A stretch of DNA of 64,000 nt from Comamonadaceae bacterium (GCA_947374535.1 CANCCJ010000005.1:1-64000); one strand, 5' to 3'. Shown: positions 27,751 to 36,297, counted from the first letter of the stretch. Notes: generated by a model from the letters alone, not told the origin. Made by a program: numbers and translations.

Positions 27751-28617
27751 TCAGCGGGCCGATTTCAAAAAGTCCATCACTCGCGTCCATTGCTCAGGCA
27801 CATTCAAGGCGGGGGCATGGCCGCAGCCTTCAATCTCTTGGGTCTGCAACAAGCCTTTCGCTCCAGGGCCACGTGTGTGCATGGCTTCAATGGTTTGAGG
27901 CGAGATCAAGTCAGAGTTGGCACCGCGCATGACCATGACGGGAATATCCAGTGTGTCGTATGCATTCCACATGGGGTACTCGGGCACTTCGCGGAAAAAC
28001 TGTTGTGTGATGGCGGGGTCGTAATGTGGCGTCACGCGGCCATCGGGTAGGCGGCGGGTGGAGGTTTCGGTCAAATGGGTCCACTGCGCATCGGTTTGAC
28101 GGCCAAATGGCGCATAGGCTTGACGAAAGAACGCTTCCAACTCGGGCACCGTGTCAAACGCAGGCGGCTGGCCTGCATAGGCTTTGATGCGCTCCACGGC
28201 AGCGGTGGAAATTTCAGGCGCGATGTCGTTCAAAACGAGGCTGCGAATGCGGCCTTTGAAGGCGGGTACTTCCAAGGCCGCAGCGCACACGAGGCCCAAG
28301 GCACCGCCCATTGAGGTGCCAACCCAGTGGGCTTGGTCAATCTGCAGCGCATCCATCAAATCCAAGGTGATGCGGGCGTAGGTAGCAAAGCTGTAATCGT
28401 CTTTGGGCGCGTGGCTCCACTGGCTGAGGCCTCGACCGATGGTGTCGGGGCAAATCACGCGGTAGTGGGGGGCGAGTTGCTCTGCCAATGCATCAAAGTC
28501 GCGCCCTGTGCGTGCCAAGCCGTGCCATGCAATGACCACAGGCAACGATGCATCGCCCCAAGCGGTGTAATGGATGTTGAATCCGTGGCATTGCAAGTAG
28601 TGGGAGCTGGGTTTCAT
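27751..28617 (-). CDS. Alpha/beta hydrolase
   Basis: A 288-residue alpha/beta hydrolase when started at ATG 28617 (MKPSSHYLQCHGFNIHYTAWGD), the usual family start; 28674 is also possible. Seen: the oxyanion HGLARTGRDF block, the nucleophile elbow GTSMGGALG with Ser near residue 118, the acid in MRGANSDLISPQTIEA, and the catalytic histidine in IEGCGHAPALN near the end. Substrate cannot be told. It is divergent from the pseudouridine synthase gene. Confidence 0.82.
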   Translation of the reverse strand: MKPSSHYLQCHGFNIHYTAWGDASLPVVIAWHGLARTGRDFDALAEQLAPHYRVICPDTIGRGLSQWSHAPKDDYSFATYARITLDLMDALQIDQAHWVGTSMGGALGLVCAAALEVPAFKGRIRSLVLNDIAPEISTAAVERIKAYAGQPPAFDTVPELEAFFRQAYAPFGRQTDAQWTHLTETSTRRLPDGRVTPHYDPAITQQFFREVPEYPMWNAYDTLDIPVMVMRGANSDLISPQTIEAMHTRGPGAKGLLQTQEIEGCGHAPALNVPEQWTRVMDFLKSAR

Positions 28618-28716
28618 AGGGTGCGCCTTTGTTTGAATGTATTTTGCCAACTCCATTGGATGGTTCGCTGACACCTAGGGCGGCGCGCTGAAGGCCTGAG
28701 CGTTTACGATTGGGCT

Positions 28717-29460
28717 ATGCAATTGCAAGATATTTTGTATTCTCAAGGTTTTGGAACGCGCCGAATTTGCGCCGGTCTCGTTCAACAAGGCTATGTGCAG
28801 GTCGATTTGGGCGAGGGCTTGCTGACGTGTGAAGACGCGCAGCAAGACATCGACGTTTATGAGGGCTTGCAGTACAGCGTGCAAGGCGTGCTTTGGCCCT
28901 ACCACGCCAAGGCTTATGTGCTGTTGCACAAACCCGCAGGCTACGAGTGCTCACACAAGCCATCGGCTTGGCCTAGCCTCTACACCTTGCTGCCACCCGC
29001 GCTGCGTCAACGCCCTCAAAAAAGTGCGGTGCAAGGCGCACAAGCCGTGGGGCGTTTGGACCAAGACACCACGGGCATGTTGGTCTTGACCGACGATGGC
29101 CCGTTGATTCACCGCATGAGTTCACCCCGTCACCATGTGCCTAAGGTCTACGAGGTGACCACCGACGATCCGTTGGACGACCAACAAGTGCAGCGCCTGC
29201 TCGACGGCGTGGTGTTGGACGACTCGCCCAAGCCCGTCAAAGCCGCAGCGTGCGTGGCCGTGTCTGAACATCACATGCGCTTGACCTTGACCGAAGGCAA
29301 GTACCACCAAGTCAAACGCATGTTGGCGGCGGTGGGTAACAAAGTGGTGGGCTTGCATCGTTCGCAAATTGGGGCCATGCCTTTGCCCGCAGATTTAGCG
29401 CCGGGTCAGTGGCGTTGGATTAGCCAAGACGAGCTGAAGTTGTTAGCTACAAACGCTTAA
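28717..29460 (+). CDS. rsuA: 16S rRNA pseudouridine synthase, RsuA type
   Basis: A 247-residue protein of the RsuA/RluB/E/F family. A short S4-like domain (residues 1-50, LQDILYSQGFGTRRICAGLVQQGYVQV) precedes the catalytic domain. The catalytic aspartate is in VGRLDQDTTGMLVLTDDGPL, and MSSPRHHVPKVYEV and TLTEGKYHQVKRMLAAVGNKVVGLHR complete the family pattern. RsuA makes pseudouridine 516 in 16S rRNA; the YH of KYHQVKRM fits RsuA. It is divergent from the hydrolase. Confidence 0.85.
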   Translation: MQLQDILYSQGFGTRRICAGLVQQGYVQVDLGEGLLTCEDAQQDIDVYEGLQYSVQGVLWPYHAKAYVLLHKPAGYECSHKPSAWPSLYTLLPPALRQRPQKSAVQGAQAVGRLDQDTTGMLVLTDDGPLIHRMSSPRHHVPKVYEVTTDDPLDDQQVQRLLDGVVLDDSPKPVKAAACVAVSEHHMRLTLTEGKYHQVKRMLAAVGNKVVGLHRSQIGAMPLPADLAPGQWRWISQDELKLLATNA

Positions 29461-29484
29461 CTTTGGCCTGTCTTTGAGTCTTGT

Positions 29485-29498
29485 TTGCGCTGGGTCAA
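29485..29498. promoter_or_regulatory. FNR-like motif before the beta-propeller gene
   Basis: TTGCGCTGGGTCAA is the third copy of the motif seen at 6392-6405 and 7745-7758. It lies about 90 bases ahead of the GTG start at 29587 and may be its activator site. Confidence 0.35.
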
Positions 29499-29586
29499 GC
29501 GCATTGCGGCTGAAATGAACCCCTTTCAACGTGTGGCCGAGGCCACGCTCGTTACACTGGCGGTAGATTTTTCAAGGTGTTTCTTT

Positions 29587-30570
29587 GTGTTTTTGATTCA
29601 ACGTTTGACGCTGGCTTTGGCCAGCATGCTGCTGTTCGCCGCCGCCCCTTGTGCACAAGCTGGCAACCCAATTTTTGTACTGAATTCGCAAGATGCGAAT
29701 GTGAGCGTGATTGACTCGGCGACTTGGAAAGAAAGCCGTCGCATTCCCACAGGCAAAGAGCCGCACCATATTTACCTCACTCCCGACGAAAAGTCGGTCA
29801 TCGTCGCCAACGCGGGCGGCGACTCGCTCACCTTCATCGACCCACGCACTGCTGAAGTCCAACGTGTGGTGCGTGGCACGATCGACCCTTACCAATTGCG
29901 TTTCTCGCCCGACATGAAATGGTTTGTGACGGTGGCCAACCGTTTGAACCACATTGATATTTACCACTGGGACGGTAAAGATTTGACGCTGGCCAAGCGC
30001 ATTCCTTCCAGCAAAACACCCAGCCATATTTGGATCGACAGCAAAAGCACCACGGCTTACGCCACCATGCAAGACAGCGACGAATTGGTTGCCGTGGACT
30101 TGGCGACGCAAACCATGAAGTGGCGTGTCAAAACTGGCGCAATGCCCGCGGACGTGTTTGGCACGCCCGACGACAAACACCTGCTGGTGGGCTTGACCGG
30201 TGGTGACCATGTGGAGGTGTATGACGTCACAGGACCACAAGCCAAGTTGGTGAAAAACATTCCAACTGGCCAAGGCGCACATGCTTTCCGTGCCCTTGGC
30301 GATGGCCGTCATGTGTTTGTCGGTAACCGCGTGGCCAACACCATCAACAAGATTGACTACACCACGCTGGCGTCTGTGGCGCAGTTCAAAGCTCCGGGTG
30401 GCCCTGACTGCATGGAAGTCACGGCAGATGGCAAGTTGCTGTTGGTGTCATCGCGCTGGATTAAAAAAATGAGCGTGATTGACATTGCGACCGGTCAGTT
30501 GGTGCGTCAAGTCAAAGTCGGCAAGTCACCTCACGGCATTTGGACCGTGGACCACGCCAAGCGGTATTGA
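29587..30570 (+). CDS. Exported YncE-like beta-propeller protein
   Basis: A 327-residue protein when started at GTG 29587, which has AAGGTG seven bases ahead and gives a normal signal peptide (RLTLALASMLLFAAAPCAQA). Upstream ATGs at 29485 and 29515 would put 25-34 extra residues before it. The mature part is a repeat of about 42-residue blades (VLNSQDANVSVIDSATWKES, HIYLTPDEKSVIVANAGGD, QLRFSPDMKWFVTVANRLN), as in YncE and cytochrome cd1 propellers. No heme-binding CXXCH is present. The role is unknown. It opens a run of five packed genes and its stop overlaps the next start (TGATG). Confidence 0.8.
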   Translation: MFLIQRLTLALASMLLFAAAPCAQAGNPIFVLNSQDANVSVIDSATWKESRRIPTGKEPHHIYLTPDEKSVIVANAGGDSLTFIDPRTAEVQRVVRGTIDPYQLRFSPDMKWFVTVANRLNHIDIYHWDGKDLTLAKRIPSSKTPSHIWIDSKSTTAYATMQDSDELVAVDLATQTMKWRVKTGAMPADVFGTPDDKHLLVGLTGGDHVEVYDVTGPQAKLVKNIPTGQGAHAFRALGDGRHVFVGNRVANTINKIDYTTLASVAQFKAPGGPDCMEVTADGKLLLVSSRWIKKMSVIDIATGQLVRQVKVGKSPHGIWTVDHAKRY

Positions 30571-31340
30571 TGCACATGCGTTGCTTGAGTTTGGTTTTTT
30601 TCGCCTCACTGAGCATTGCAGCGCAAGCCGCCACGCCTTGTAGCAAGCCGCTGTACCTCACGTTTGACACGGGCCACATGGGCGTGGCGCCTTTGATCGC
30701 TGAGGTCTTGAATCGACAAAACGTCAAAGTCACATTCTTCGCAGCCAACGAACCCACCAAAGAAGGCGATGGCTCTTTGGGCGAACATTGGGCACCGTGG
30801 TGGAAGGCCCGTGGCGCCGAAGGTCATGCCTTCGCCTCACACACTTTTGACCATGTGTATTGGCGCTCAGACCTGCCGCGTGGCAGCTGGCAAATGCGCC
30901 CCACGGCAGGTGCCAGCAAAGGCCAAACCGAGGTGTGGACCAGCCAACGCTATTGCGACCAACTGCAACTCGCCAACACGCGTTTAGAGCAAATCACGGG
31001 CGTCAAACCGCTGCATTTGTTCCGCGCACCCGGTGGCAAAACCTCGCCTTCGTTGTTGCATGCCGCCAAACAATGCGGCTTTGCCCATGTGGGCTGGGCC
31101 GATGCCGGCTTTTTGGGGGATGAATTGCCCAGCGATAAATTCCCCAATGCGCAGCTGTTGCAACGCGCTTTGAACAAGATCCAGTCGGGAGACATCTTGA
31201 TGGCGCATCTGGGCATTTGGTCACGCCAAGACCCTTGGGCGCCGGCCGTGTTGGAGCCTTTGATTGAAGGCCTCAAAGCCAAAGGGTTTTGCTTTGCAAC
31301 CCTCAAAGACCATCCACAATTCAAACCATGGACGCGTTGA
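30570..31340 (+). CDS. Exported polysaccharide deacetylase-like protein with altered NodB motif
   Basis: A 256-residue protein with a signal peptide (LSLVFFASLSIAAQA), started at ATG 30570 that overlaps the propeller stop. NodB-type motifs are recognisable: LYLTFDTGHMG (motif 1), ASHTFDHVYW (motif 2, HxxxH) and LFRAPGGK (motif 3, RxPxG). In standard NodB motif 1 (TFDDG) the second aspartate binds metal; here it is Thr. The first aspartate and both metal histidines remain. It may remove acyl groups from envelope glycans, but activity is uncertain. It overlaps the next gene by 13 bases. Confidence 0.78.
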   Translation: MHMRCLSLVFFASLSIAAQAATPCSKPLYLTFDTGHMGVAPLIAEVLNRQNVKVTFFAANEPTKEGDGSLGEHWAPWWKARGAEGHAFASHTFDHVYWRSDLPRGSWQMRPTAGASKGQTEVWTSQRYCDQLQLANTRLEQITGVKPLHLFRAPGGKTSPSLLHAAKQCGFAHVGWADAGFLGDELPSDKFPNAQLLQRALNKIQSGDILMAHLGIWSRQDPWAPAVLEPLIEGLKAKGFCFATLKDHPQFKPWTR

Positions 31341-32308
31341 TTGATCTTTTTGCCAGCACGCAAGCCGCGTTGTATGAAGGCGTGATGCAGCCCTTCGCTT
31401 TTGCGGTGGGGCTTGGAAATCGTCTGGAAGATGTGTTCGATGGCACGGGCTGGTTGCTGGTGGGTTTGTTACAAATCGCCGTCATGCTGTTGGTGATTGG
31501 CCCGCTGCAACGCTGGCGCCCCGTTGAGGCCGTGACCAACACGCAGGCCATTCGCACCGACGTGATTTACACACTGATCCATCGCTTGGGCCTGTTTCGG
31601 GTGGCCTTGTTCTTGTCGGTCGAGCCCGTGCTGGACACCTTGTTGGGCGACTTGCGTGTGCAAGGCGTGGGGACTTTCCATTTGGAAGACCTTTGGCCCG
31701 GCGTCACCGATGGCCCGATGACTAGCTTTGTGATGTATCTCGTCGTGTTTGACTTCGTCAATTACTGGCTGCACCGCGCTCAGCACCAATGGAACTGGTG
31801 GTGGGCTTTGCACGCGGTGCACCACTCACAGCGCCAAATGACGCAATGGACCGATAACCGCAACCACTTGCTTGACGATGTGTTGCTGGCGGTCATTTGG
31901 GTGTTCGTCGCGCAGCTCATTGGCATTGCGCCCACGCAGTTTGTAGCAGTGGTGGCCATCACCCAATTGTTTGAAAACTTCCAGCACGCCAACTTGCGCG
32001 TGAGCTTTGGCAAGTGGGGCGAACGCCTGTGGGTCAGCCCGCGCTTTCATCGTTTGCACCATGCGATTGGTTTGGGGCATGAATCATCCCAAGGCGCGAA
32101 GACGGTTTTAGGGGGACACAACTTTGGTGTGCTCTTGCCTTGGTGGGATGTGTTGTTTGGCACCGCCAACTTTGAATCCAGTTTTCAAGCCACTGGCATC
32201 CGTGACCAAGTGGAGGCTGGCGTCGATTACGGCGAAGGTTTTTGGTCTCAGCAAAAACTGGGTATCAAACGCCTCATCCAAGCTTTGGGCTTGTCATCCA
32301 AGCTTTGA
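31328..32308 (+). CDS. Sterol desaturase / fatty acid hydroxylase family membrane protein
   Basis: A 326-residue membrane protein started at ATG 31328, inside the end of the deacetylase gene. Several hydrophobic segments surround the di-iron histidine clusters: YWLHRAQHQWNWWWALHAVHHS (HRAQH and HAVHHS), NRNHLLDD, and RFHRLHHAIG. The HxxxH, HxxHH and HxxHH set defines the family, which hydroxylates or desaturates lipids. In bacteria the substrates include membrane lipids such as ornithine lipids, but none can be assigned here. The neighbours are envelope-type genes. Confidence 0.85.
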   Translation: MDALIDLFASTQAALYEGVMQPFAFAVGLGNRLEDVFDGTGWLLVGLLQIAVMLLVIGPLQRWRPVEAVTNTQAIRTDVIYTLIHRLGLFRVALFLSVEPVLDTLLGDLRVQGVGTFHLEDLWPGVTDGPMTSFVMYLVVFDFVNYWLHRAQHQWNWWWALHAVHHSQRQMTQWTDNRNHLLDDVLLAVIWVFVAQLIGIAPTQFVAVVAITQLFENFQHANLRVSFGKWGERLWVSPRFHRLHHAIGLGHESSQGAKTVLGGHNFGVLLPWWDVLFGTANFESSFQATGIRDQVEAGVDYGEGFWSQQKLGIKRLIQALGLSSKL

Positions 32309-32330
32309 ATCACTGCGGTATGCTTTTGGC

Positions 32331-33212
32331 ATGCGTTTGTTTTTAGATTCTTTTTGGCGCGCATTGGCTTATTGCCTGATGCCGCGCGTGATGCTCCTCT
32401 CCCTGTTGCCATTGGCCATGTTGCTGGTGCTGTCGGTGAGTTGGGGCTATTTCTATTGGTCGCCCACCCAAGACTGGGTGCGTGACATGTTGGCTTCTTG
32501 GCAAGTGCTGCAGAGCATGATGGATTGGCTGCAAGCCCACGGTGCGCCCGAGTTGCAAGGCGTCATGGTGCAACTGGTGGTGATTTTTGCTATCACGCCT
32601 GTGCTGGTTGTGGTCTCGTTGTTGGCCGTGTCTTTGATGATGACGCCTGCTCTGGTGGACTTGGTGGTGCAGCGCCGCTTCGCGCATTTGGCGCTCAAGC
32701 ACGGCGGCTCGACCCTGACCAGTTTGGCTTGGACTTTGGGCTCAACCTTGGTCGCTTTGTTGGCGATGCTGATCTCCCTGCCGCTGTGGGTGGTGCCCCC
32801 TTTGATGTTCATCGTGCCCCCGTTGATTTGGGGATGGCTGAGCTACCGTGTGATGGTGTACGACGCGCTGGTGTCACATGCCAGCCGTGAAGAGCGTCTG
32901 GCCATTGGCCGCAAGCACCGGGGCTGGCTGCTGTTGATGGGCGTGCTGACGGGTTATATGGGTGCGTTGCCCAGCATGGTGTGGGCTTCAGGCGCTTTGT
33001 TTGCGGCGGCGTTTTTGGTGTTGATTCCCTTGGCAATTTGGATTTACGCTTTGGTGTTTGCCTTCACCTCGCTGTGGTTCGCGCACTACAGCTTGGCAGC
33101 ACTTGAAGCCCTGAGGGATGAGACGGATACGGTGGTCATGGGCGCCTCGATGCCGTTGCCCACGGTAGCATTGCCGGATGACATACACACCTCACAACCC
33201 CCAAGCATCTGA
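32331..33212 (+). CDS. EI24/CysZ-like membrane protein
   Basis: A 293-residue membrane protein when started at ATG 32331 (MRLFLDSFWRALAYCLMPRVMLLSLLPLAMLLVLSV). It has five or six long hydrophobic segments and the EI24-domain pattern: MMTPALVDLVVQRRFAHLALKHGGS, LPLWVVPPLMFIVPPLIWGWLSYRVMVYDAL and ASREERLAIGRKHRGWLLLMGVL. The CysZ branch of this family takes up sulfate, but no sulfur gene is adjacent, so I do not assign that. The C-terminus overlaps the next gene by 35 bases, a long overlap that suggests coupled translation. Confidence 0.75.
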   Translation: MRLFLDSFWRALAYCLMPRVMLLSLLPLAMLLVLSVSWGYFYWSPTQDWVRDMLASWQVLQSMMDWLQAHGAPELQGVMVQLVVIFAITPVLVVVSLLAVSLMMTPALVDLVVQRRFAHLALKHGGSTLTSLAWTLGSTLVALLAMLISLPLWVVPPLMFIVPPLIWGWLSYRVMVYDALVSHASREERLAIGRKHRGWLLLMGVLTGYMGALPSMVWASGALFAAAFLVLIPLAIWIYALVFAFTSLWFAHYSLAALEALRDETDTVVMGASMPLPTVALPDDIHTSQPPSI

Positions 33213-34032
33213 CGCGAGGCCAGAATTTGGCCTCATCATCGTTGGCGACGAAATTCTCTCGGGCAAGCGTGCTGACAAGCACATGCCCAAAGTGATTGAG
33301 CTGTTGAGCGCACGCGGCCTGTCCTTGGATTGGGCAGACTACGTCGGGGACTCGCCCGAACGCATCACACGTACCCTGGCGCGTGCGTTTGACAGCAACA
33401 GCATTGTGTTTTCATGCGGCGGCATTGGCGCCACGCCTGATGACCACACGCGTCAATGCGCTGGCAAAGCATTGGGGCTAGACCTCGAGTTGCACCCGCA
33501 AGCCGAAGCGCTGATACGTGAGCGCATGCAAGACACAGCCAAAGAACAGGGCGTGCCCTACGAGCCAGACCGCCACGACAACATCCACCGTCTCAATATG
33601 GGTGTGTTTCCTGTGGGCGCGAGCATCATCCCCAACCCGTACAACAAGATTCCGGGCTTTAGCTGCCAAGGCGCAGGCGGTGGCGTGGTGCACTTTGTGC
33701 CGGGCTTTCCGGTGATGGCATGGCCCATGATGGAATGGGTACTCGACACGCATTACCCGCATTTGTTTCAGACGGAAGCTTGGATTGAAAAGTCCATCGT
33801 CATCTATGGCTCGATGGAAGCCACCCTCACACCGCTGATGGAAACCTTGGAGCGCGAGCATTCGGGCATCAAGGTGTTCAGTTTGCCCAGCGTGGACCAC
33901 CCCGTGCATGGTCGTCACATTGAATTGGGTGTCAAAGGTGCGCCAGACAAAGTAGCGCAGGCCTATCCTGCGATGTTGGCGGGGCTTCAAGCCTTTGGTT
34001 TGAAGTTTGGCCCTGAATTGGTGCGAACTTGA
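33178..34032 (+). CDS. Molybdopterin-binding (CinA N-terminal type) protein
   Basis: A 284-residue protein with the MoCF/CinA fold: EFGLIIVGDEILSGKRADKHMPKVIELLSARGLSLDWADYVGDSPERITRTLARAF, then FSCGGIGATPDDHTRQC and VHFVPGFPVMAWPMMEWVL. Full CinA is over 400 residues with a C-terminal NMN amidohydrolase domain; that domain is absent, so this is the short form often mislabelled competence/damage-inducible protein A. The COG1058 domain hydrolyses ADP-ribose or NAD-type nucleotides in studied members. It overlaps the EI24-like gene by 35 bases and ends the packed run. Confidence 0.82.
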   Translation: MTYTPHNPQASDARPEFGLIIVGDEILSGKRADKHMPKVIELLSARGLSLDWADYVGDSPERITRTLARAFDSNSIVFSCGGIGATPDDHTRQCAGKALGLDLELHPQAEALIRERMQDTAKEQGVPYEPDRHDNIHRLNMGVFPVGASIIPNPYNKIPGFSCQGAGGGVVHFVPGFPVMAWPMMEWVLDTHYPHLFQTEAWIEKSIVIYGSMEATLTPLMETLEREHSGIKVFSLPSVDHPVHGRHIELGVKGAPDKVAQAYPAMLAGLQAFGLKFGPELVRT

Positions 34033-34042
34033 TTCCGACTTG

Positions 34043-34066
34043 TTTTGGTGCATTTATGCACCAAAA
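34043..34066. promoter_or_regulatory. Perfect dyad upstream of glnA, possible NtrC-related site
   Basis: TTTTGGTGCA and TGCACCAAAA form a perfect 10-bp inverted repeat around TTTA. The arms contain the NtrC half-site TGCACCA, but in outward order (GGTGCA...TGCACC) instead of the usual TGCACC...GGTGCA. It lies about 150 bases ahead of the predicted sigma-54 start, the usual enhancer distance. Identity as an NtrC site is inference. Confidence 0.5.
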
Positions 34067-34189
34067 TAGGGTTGATCGTTTTCCTCCATTTGATGCTCAG
34101 ATTGCAGTTGGGCCAAAGATTTGGCTCAAACTCGGTGCAAAATACGCGCCTTGACGGCAAACAGAAGGCGGCTTCGGTAAGGCTTACGC

Positions 34190-34204
34190 TGGCACAGAAA
34201 CTGC
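34190..34204 (+). promoter_or_regulatory. Sigma-54 promoter of glnA
   Basis: TGGCACAGAAACTGC matches the sigma-54 consensus TGGCACG-N4-TTGC, with the essential GG (34191-34192) and GC (34203-34204) ten bases apart. Transcription should start near 34215, some 43 bases ahead of the glnA ATG. NtrC, the needed activator, is encoded at 37417. Confidence 0.85.
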
Positions 34205-34257
34205 ATTCTCTAACCTCGAAACACTTTTTAACCCAACCTACCTAGCAGGAGAACTTG

Positions 34258-35673
34258 ATGGCCAAGACCGTCGCAGACGTAATGAAAATGGTGAAAGAAA
34301 ACGAAGTTAAGTTCGTTGACTTCCGTTTCACCGATACCCGTGGCAAATGGCAGCACATCACTGCGCCTGTGTCGCAGTTTGACGAGAGCAAGTTCGAAGA
34401 AGGTCAAGCGTTTGACGGTTCTTCCATCGCAGGTTGGAAAGGCATTGAAGCCTCCGACATGTTGTTGATGCCTGATCCAAACAGCGCATTGATCGACCCC
34501 TTCTTTGAAGAAGTCACCTTGGTGTTGGTCTGTGACGTGATCGAGCCAACAGACGGCAAAGCTTACGAGCGTGACCCACGTTCGATTGCCAAGCGCGCTG
34601 AGTCATTCCTCAAGCAATCTGGCATTGGCGACACGGCTTATTTCGGTCCAGAGCCAGAATTCTTCTTGTTCGACGAAGTGCGTTGGAGCACTGAGCCCAA
34701 CAACACGTTCTACGCCATCAATGAATACGAAGGCCCATGGAACAGCGGCGAGAAAATCGAAGGCGGCAACCGCGGCCACCGTCCTCGCGTCAAAGGCGGC
34801 TACTTCCCAGTGCCTCCAGTCGACAGCACGCACGACATGCGCAGCGAAATGTGTTTGTTGCTCGAATCCGTGGGTATCCCCGTTGAAGTGCACCACCACG
34901 AAGTGGCTGGCGCAGGTCAATGCGAAATCGGCACCAAGTTCTCAACTTTGGTCGAACGTGCTGACTGGACATTGCTGCAAAAGTACGTGATCCACAACGT
35001 GGCCAACGCTTACGGTAAAACTGCCACTTTCATGCCTAAGCCATACGCTGGCGACAACGGATCCGGTATGCACGTTCACCAGTCCATCTGGAAAGACGGC
35101 AAGAACTTGTTCGCAGGCACTGGCTACGCTGGTTTGTCCGATTTGGCCCTGTACTACATCGGCGGCATCATCAAGCACGCACGTGCCCTGAACGCGATCA
35201 CCAACCCAGGTACCAACAGCTACAAGCGCTTGGTGCCTCATTTCGAAGCCCCAGTGAAATTGGCTTACTCAGCCAAGAACCGCTCTGCTTCGATCCGTAT
35301 TCCAAACGTGGCCAGCGACAAAGGTCGCCGCGTGGAAGCTCGTTTCCCAGATCCATTGTGCAACCCTTACCTCGGCTTTGCAGCCTTGTTGATGGCTGGT
35401 TTGGACGGTATCGAGAACAAGATCCACCCAGGCGAAGCAGCGACCAAAGACTTGTACCACCTCCCCCCAGAGGAAGACAAGTTGGTGCCAACCGTGTGCT
35501 CAAGCTTGGACCAAGCTTTGGACGCATTGAATGCAGACCGCGCCTTCTTGACCAAAGGCGGCGTGTTCACCGACTCATGGATCGACGCTTACATCGAATT
35601 GAAGATGCAAGAAGTGACCCGCAGCCGCGTTGAAGTGTCACCTGTCGAATACGACATGTACTACTCGCTGTAA
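34258..35673 (+). CDS. glnA: Glutamine synthetase, type I
   Basis: A 471-residue enzyme started at ATG 34258 with AGCAGGAG ahead. It makes glutamine from glutamate, ammonia and ATP as a dodecamer in the cytoplasm. Type I-beta marks are present: [36 protein letters not shown] with the metal glutamates, [19 protein letters not shown], and NRSASIRIP. The adenylylation tyrosine is in [13 protein letters not shown], so control by GlnE is expected. The sigma-54 promoter and ntrBC downstream show nitrogen control. A terminator follows. Confidence 0.97.
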   Translation: MAKTVADVMKMVKENEVKFVDFRFTDTRGKWQHITAPVSQFDESKFEEGQAFDGSSIAGWKGIEASDMLLMPDPNSALIDPFFEEVTLVLVCDVIEPTDGKAYERDPRSIAKRAESFLKQSGIGDTAYFGPEPEFFLFDEVRWSTEPNNTFYAINEYEGPWNSGEKIEGGNRGHRPRVKGGYFPVPPVDSTHDMRSEMCLLLESVGIPVEVHHHEVAGAGQCEIGTKFSTLVERADWTLLQKYVIHNVANAYGKTATFMPKPYAGDNGSGMHVHQSIWKDGKNLFAGTGYAGLSDLALYYIGGIIKHARALNAITNPGTNSYKRLVPHFEAPVKLAYSAKNRSASIRIPNVASDKGRRVEARFPDPLCNPYLGFAALLMAGLDGIENKIHPGEAATKDLYHLPPEEDKLVPTVCSSLDQALDALNADRAFLTKGGVFTDSWIDAYIELKMQEVTRSRVEVSPVEYDMYYSL

Positions 35674-35696
35674 TTCGTTGCAACGACCTGTGCAAT

Positions 35697-35725
35697 AAAA
35701 GGACGGCGCAAGCCGTCCTTTTTTT
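35697..35725 (+). terminator. Intrinsic terminator after glnA
   Basis: GGACGGC and GCCGTCC pair around GCAA, preceded by AAAA and followed by a T-run, 23 bases after the glnA stop. It separates glnA from the downstream ntrBC unit, at least in part. Confidence 0.9.
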
Positions 35726-35745
35726 GTTTCAACCTACACTTTTTT

Positions 35746-36297
35746 ATGAACCGTTTTTTGTCTCTTCGTGGCATATGCCGCCTCACCCTCGGTGTTGCGC
35801 TGGCAAGCTTTTGCATGGTCGCGTTGCAAGGATGGGCGAATGAGTCGCAGCACATCTACCGATGCGGGAACGCCTATACCAATCAGCCCGACGCCAAGCA
35901 GAACTGCAAGTTAGTGAGCAACACAGGGCAGCGTGTGATCGTGATTGAAGGCACGCATGCGCAAGGTTCGCAGGCGGTGTCGCCTAGCGCTGGTGCCAAC
36001 AGCGGTGCAGCAAGCACCAAAGTCGATAGCGCAGACCAGCGTCAACGCGATACGCAGGCCCAAGCGGTGCTGCAAGCCGAATTACAAAAAGCGCAAAAGC
36101 AGCAGGCCGATCTGCTGCGTGAATGGAACAACGGTGAGCCCGAGCGGCGCGCCGATGAGTTTCGTCAACCCCAAAAATACCAAGACCGCGTCGCGCAGTT
36201 GCGCGGTGCCATCCAGCGTGTTGAAGCAGATGTAGCGGGCTTGCAGCGCGAGTTGTCCCGCTTGTCTGTGACGACTCAAACCGGAGCCAAGCCATGA
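35746..36297 (+). CDS. Secreted DUF4124-like protein with coiled coil
   Basis: A 183-residue exported protein (signal peptide to about residue 32, LGVALASFCMVALQGWA). The segment HIYRCGNAYTNQPDAKQNCKLV resembles the short DUF4124 domain of Burkholderiales proteins, with two cysteines that may pair. After an Ala/Ser linker comes a Gln-rich charged helix (about 95-180), likely a coiled coil. Function unknown. It lies between glnA and ntrB, and its stop overlaps the ntrB start (ATGA). The overlap makes co-translation likely, which is odd for an exported protein next to nitrogen regulators. Confidence 0.75.
   Translation: MNRFLSLRGICRLTLGVALASFCMVALQGWANESQHIYRCGNAYTNQPDAKQNCKLVSNTGQRVIVIEGTHAQGSQAVSPSAGANSGAASTKVDSADQRQRDTQAQAVLQAELQKAQKQQADLLREWNNGEPERRADEFRQPQKYQDRVAQLRGAIQRVEADVAGLQRELSRLSVTTQTGAKP

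Noticed and set aside
32331..33212. Sulfate transporter CysZ
   Set aside because: The EI24 fold fits, but no sulfur assimilation gene is near, so the specific name is not justified.
33178..34032. Full CinA (with NMN amidohydrolase)
   Set aside because: The protein ends after the molybdopterin-binding-type domain at 284 residues; the amidohydrolase domain is not present.
34100..34140. Other sigma-54-like sequences (TTGGGCC... and TTGGCTC...) before glnA
   Set aside because: The GG and GC elements are 11 or 12 bases apart instead of 10, and the better match at 34190-34204 has the exact spacing.
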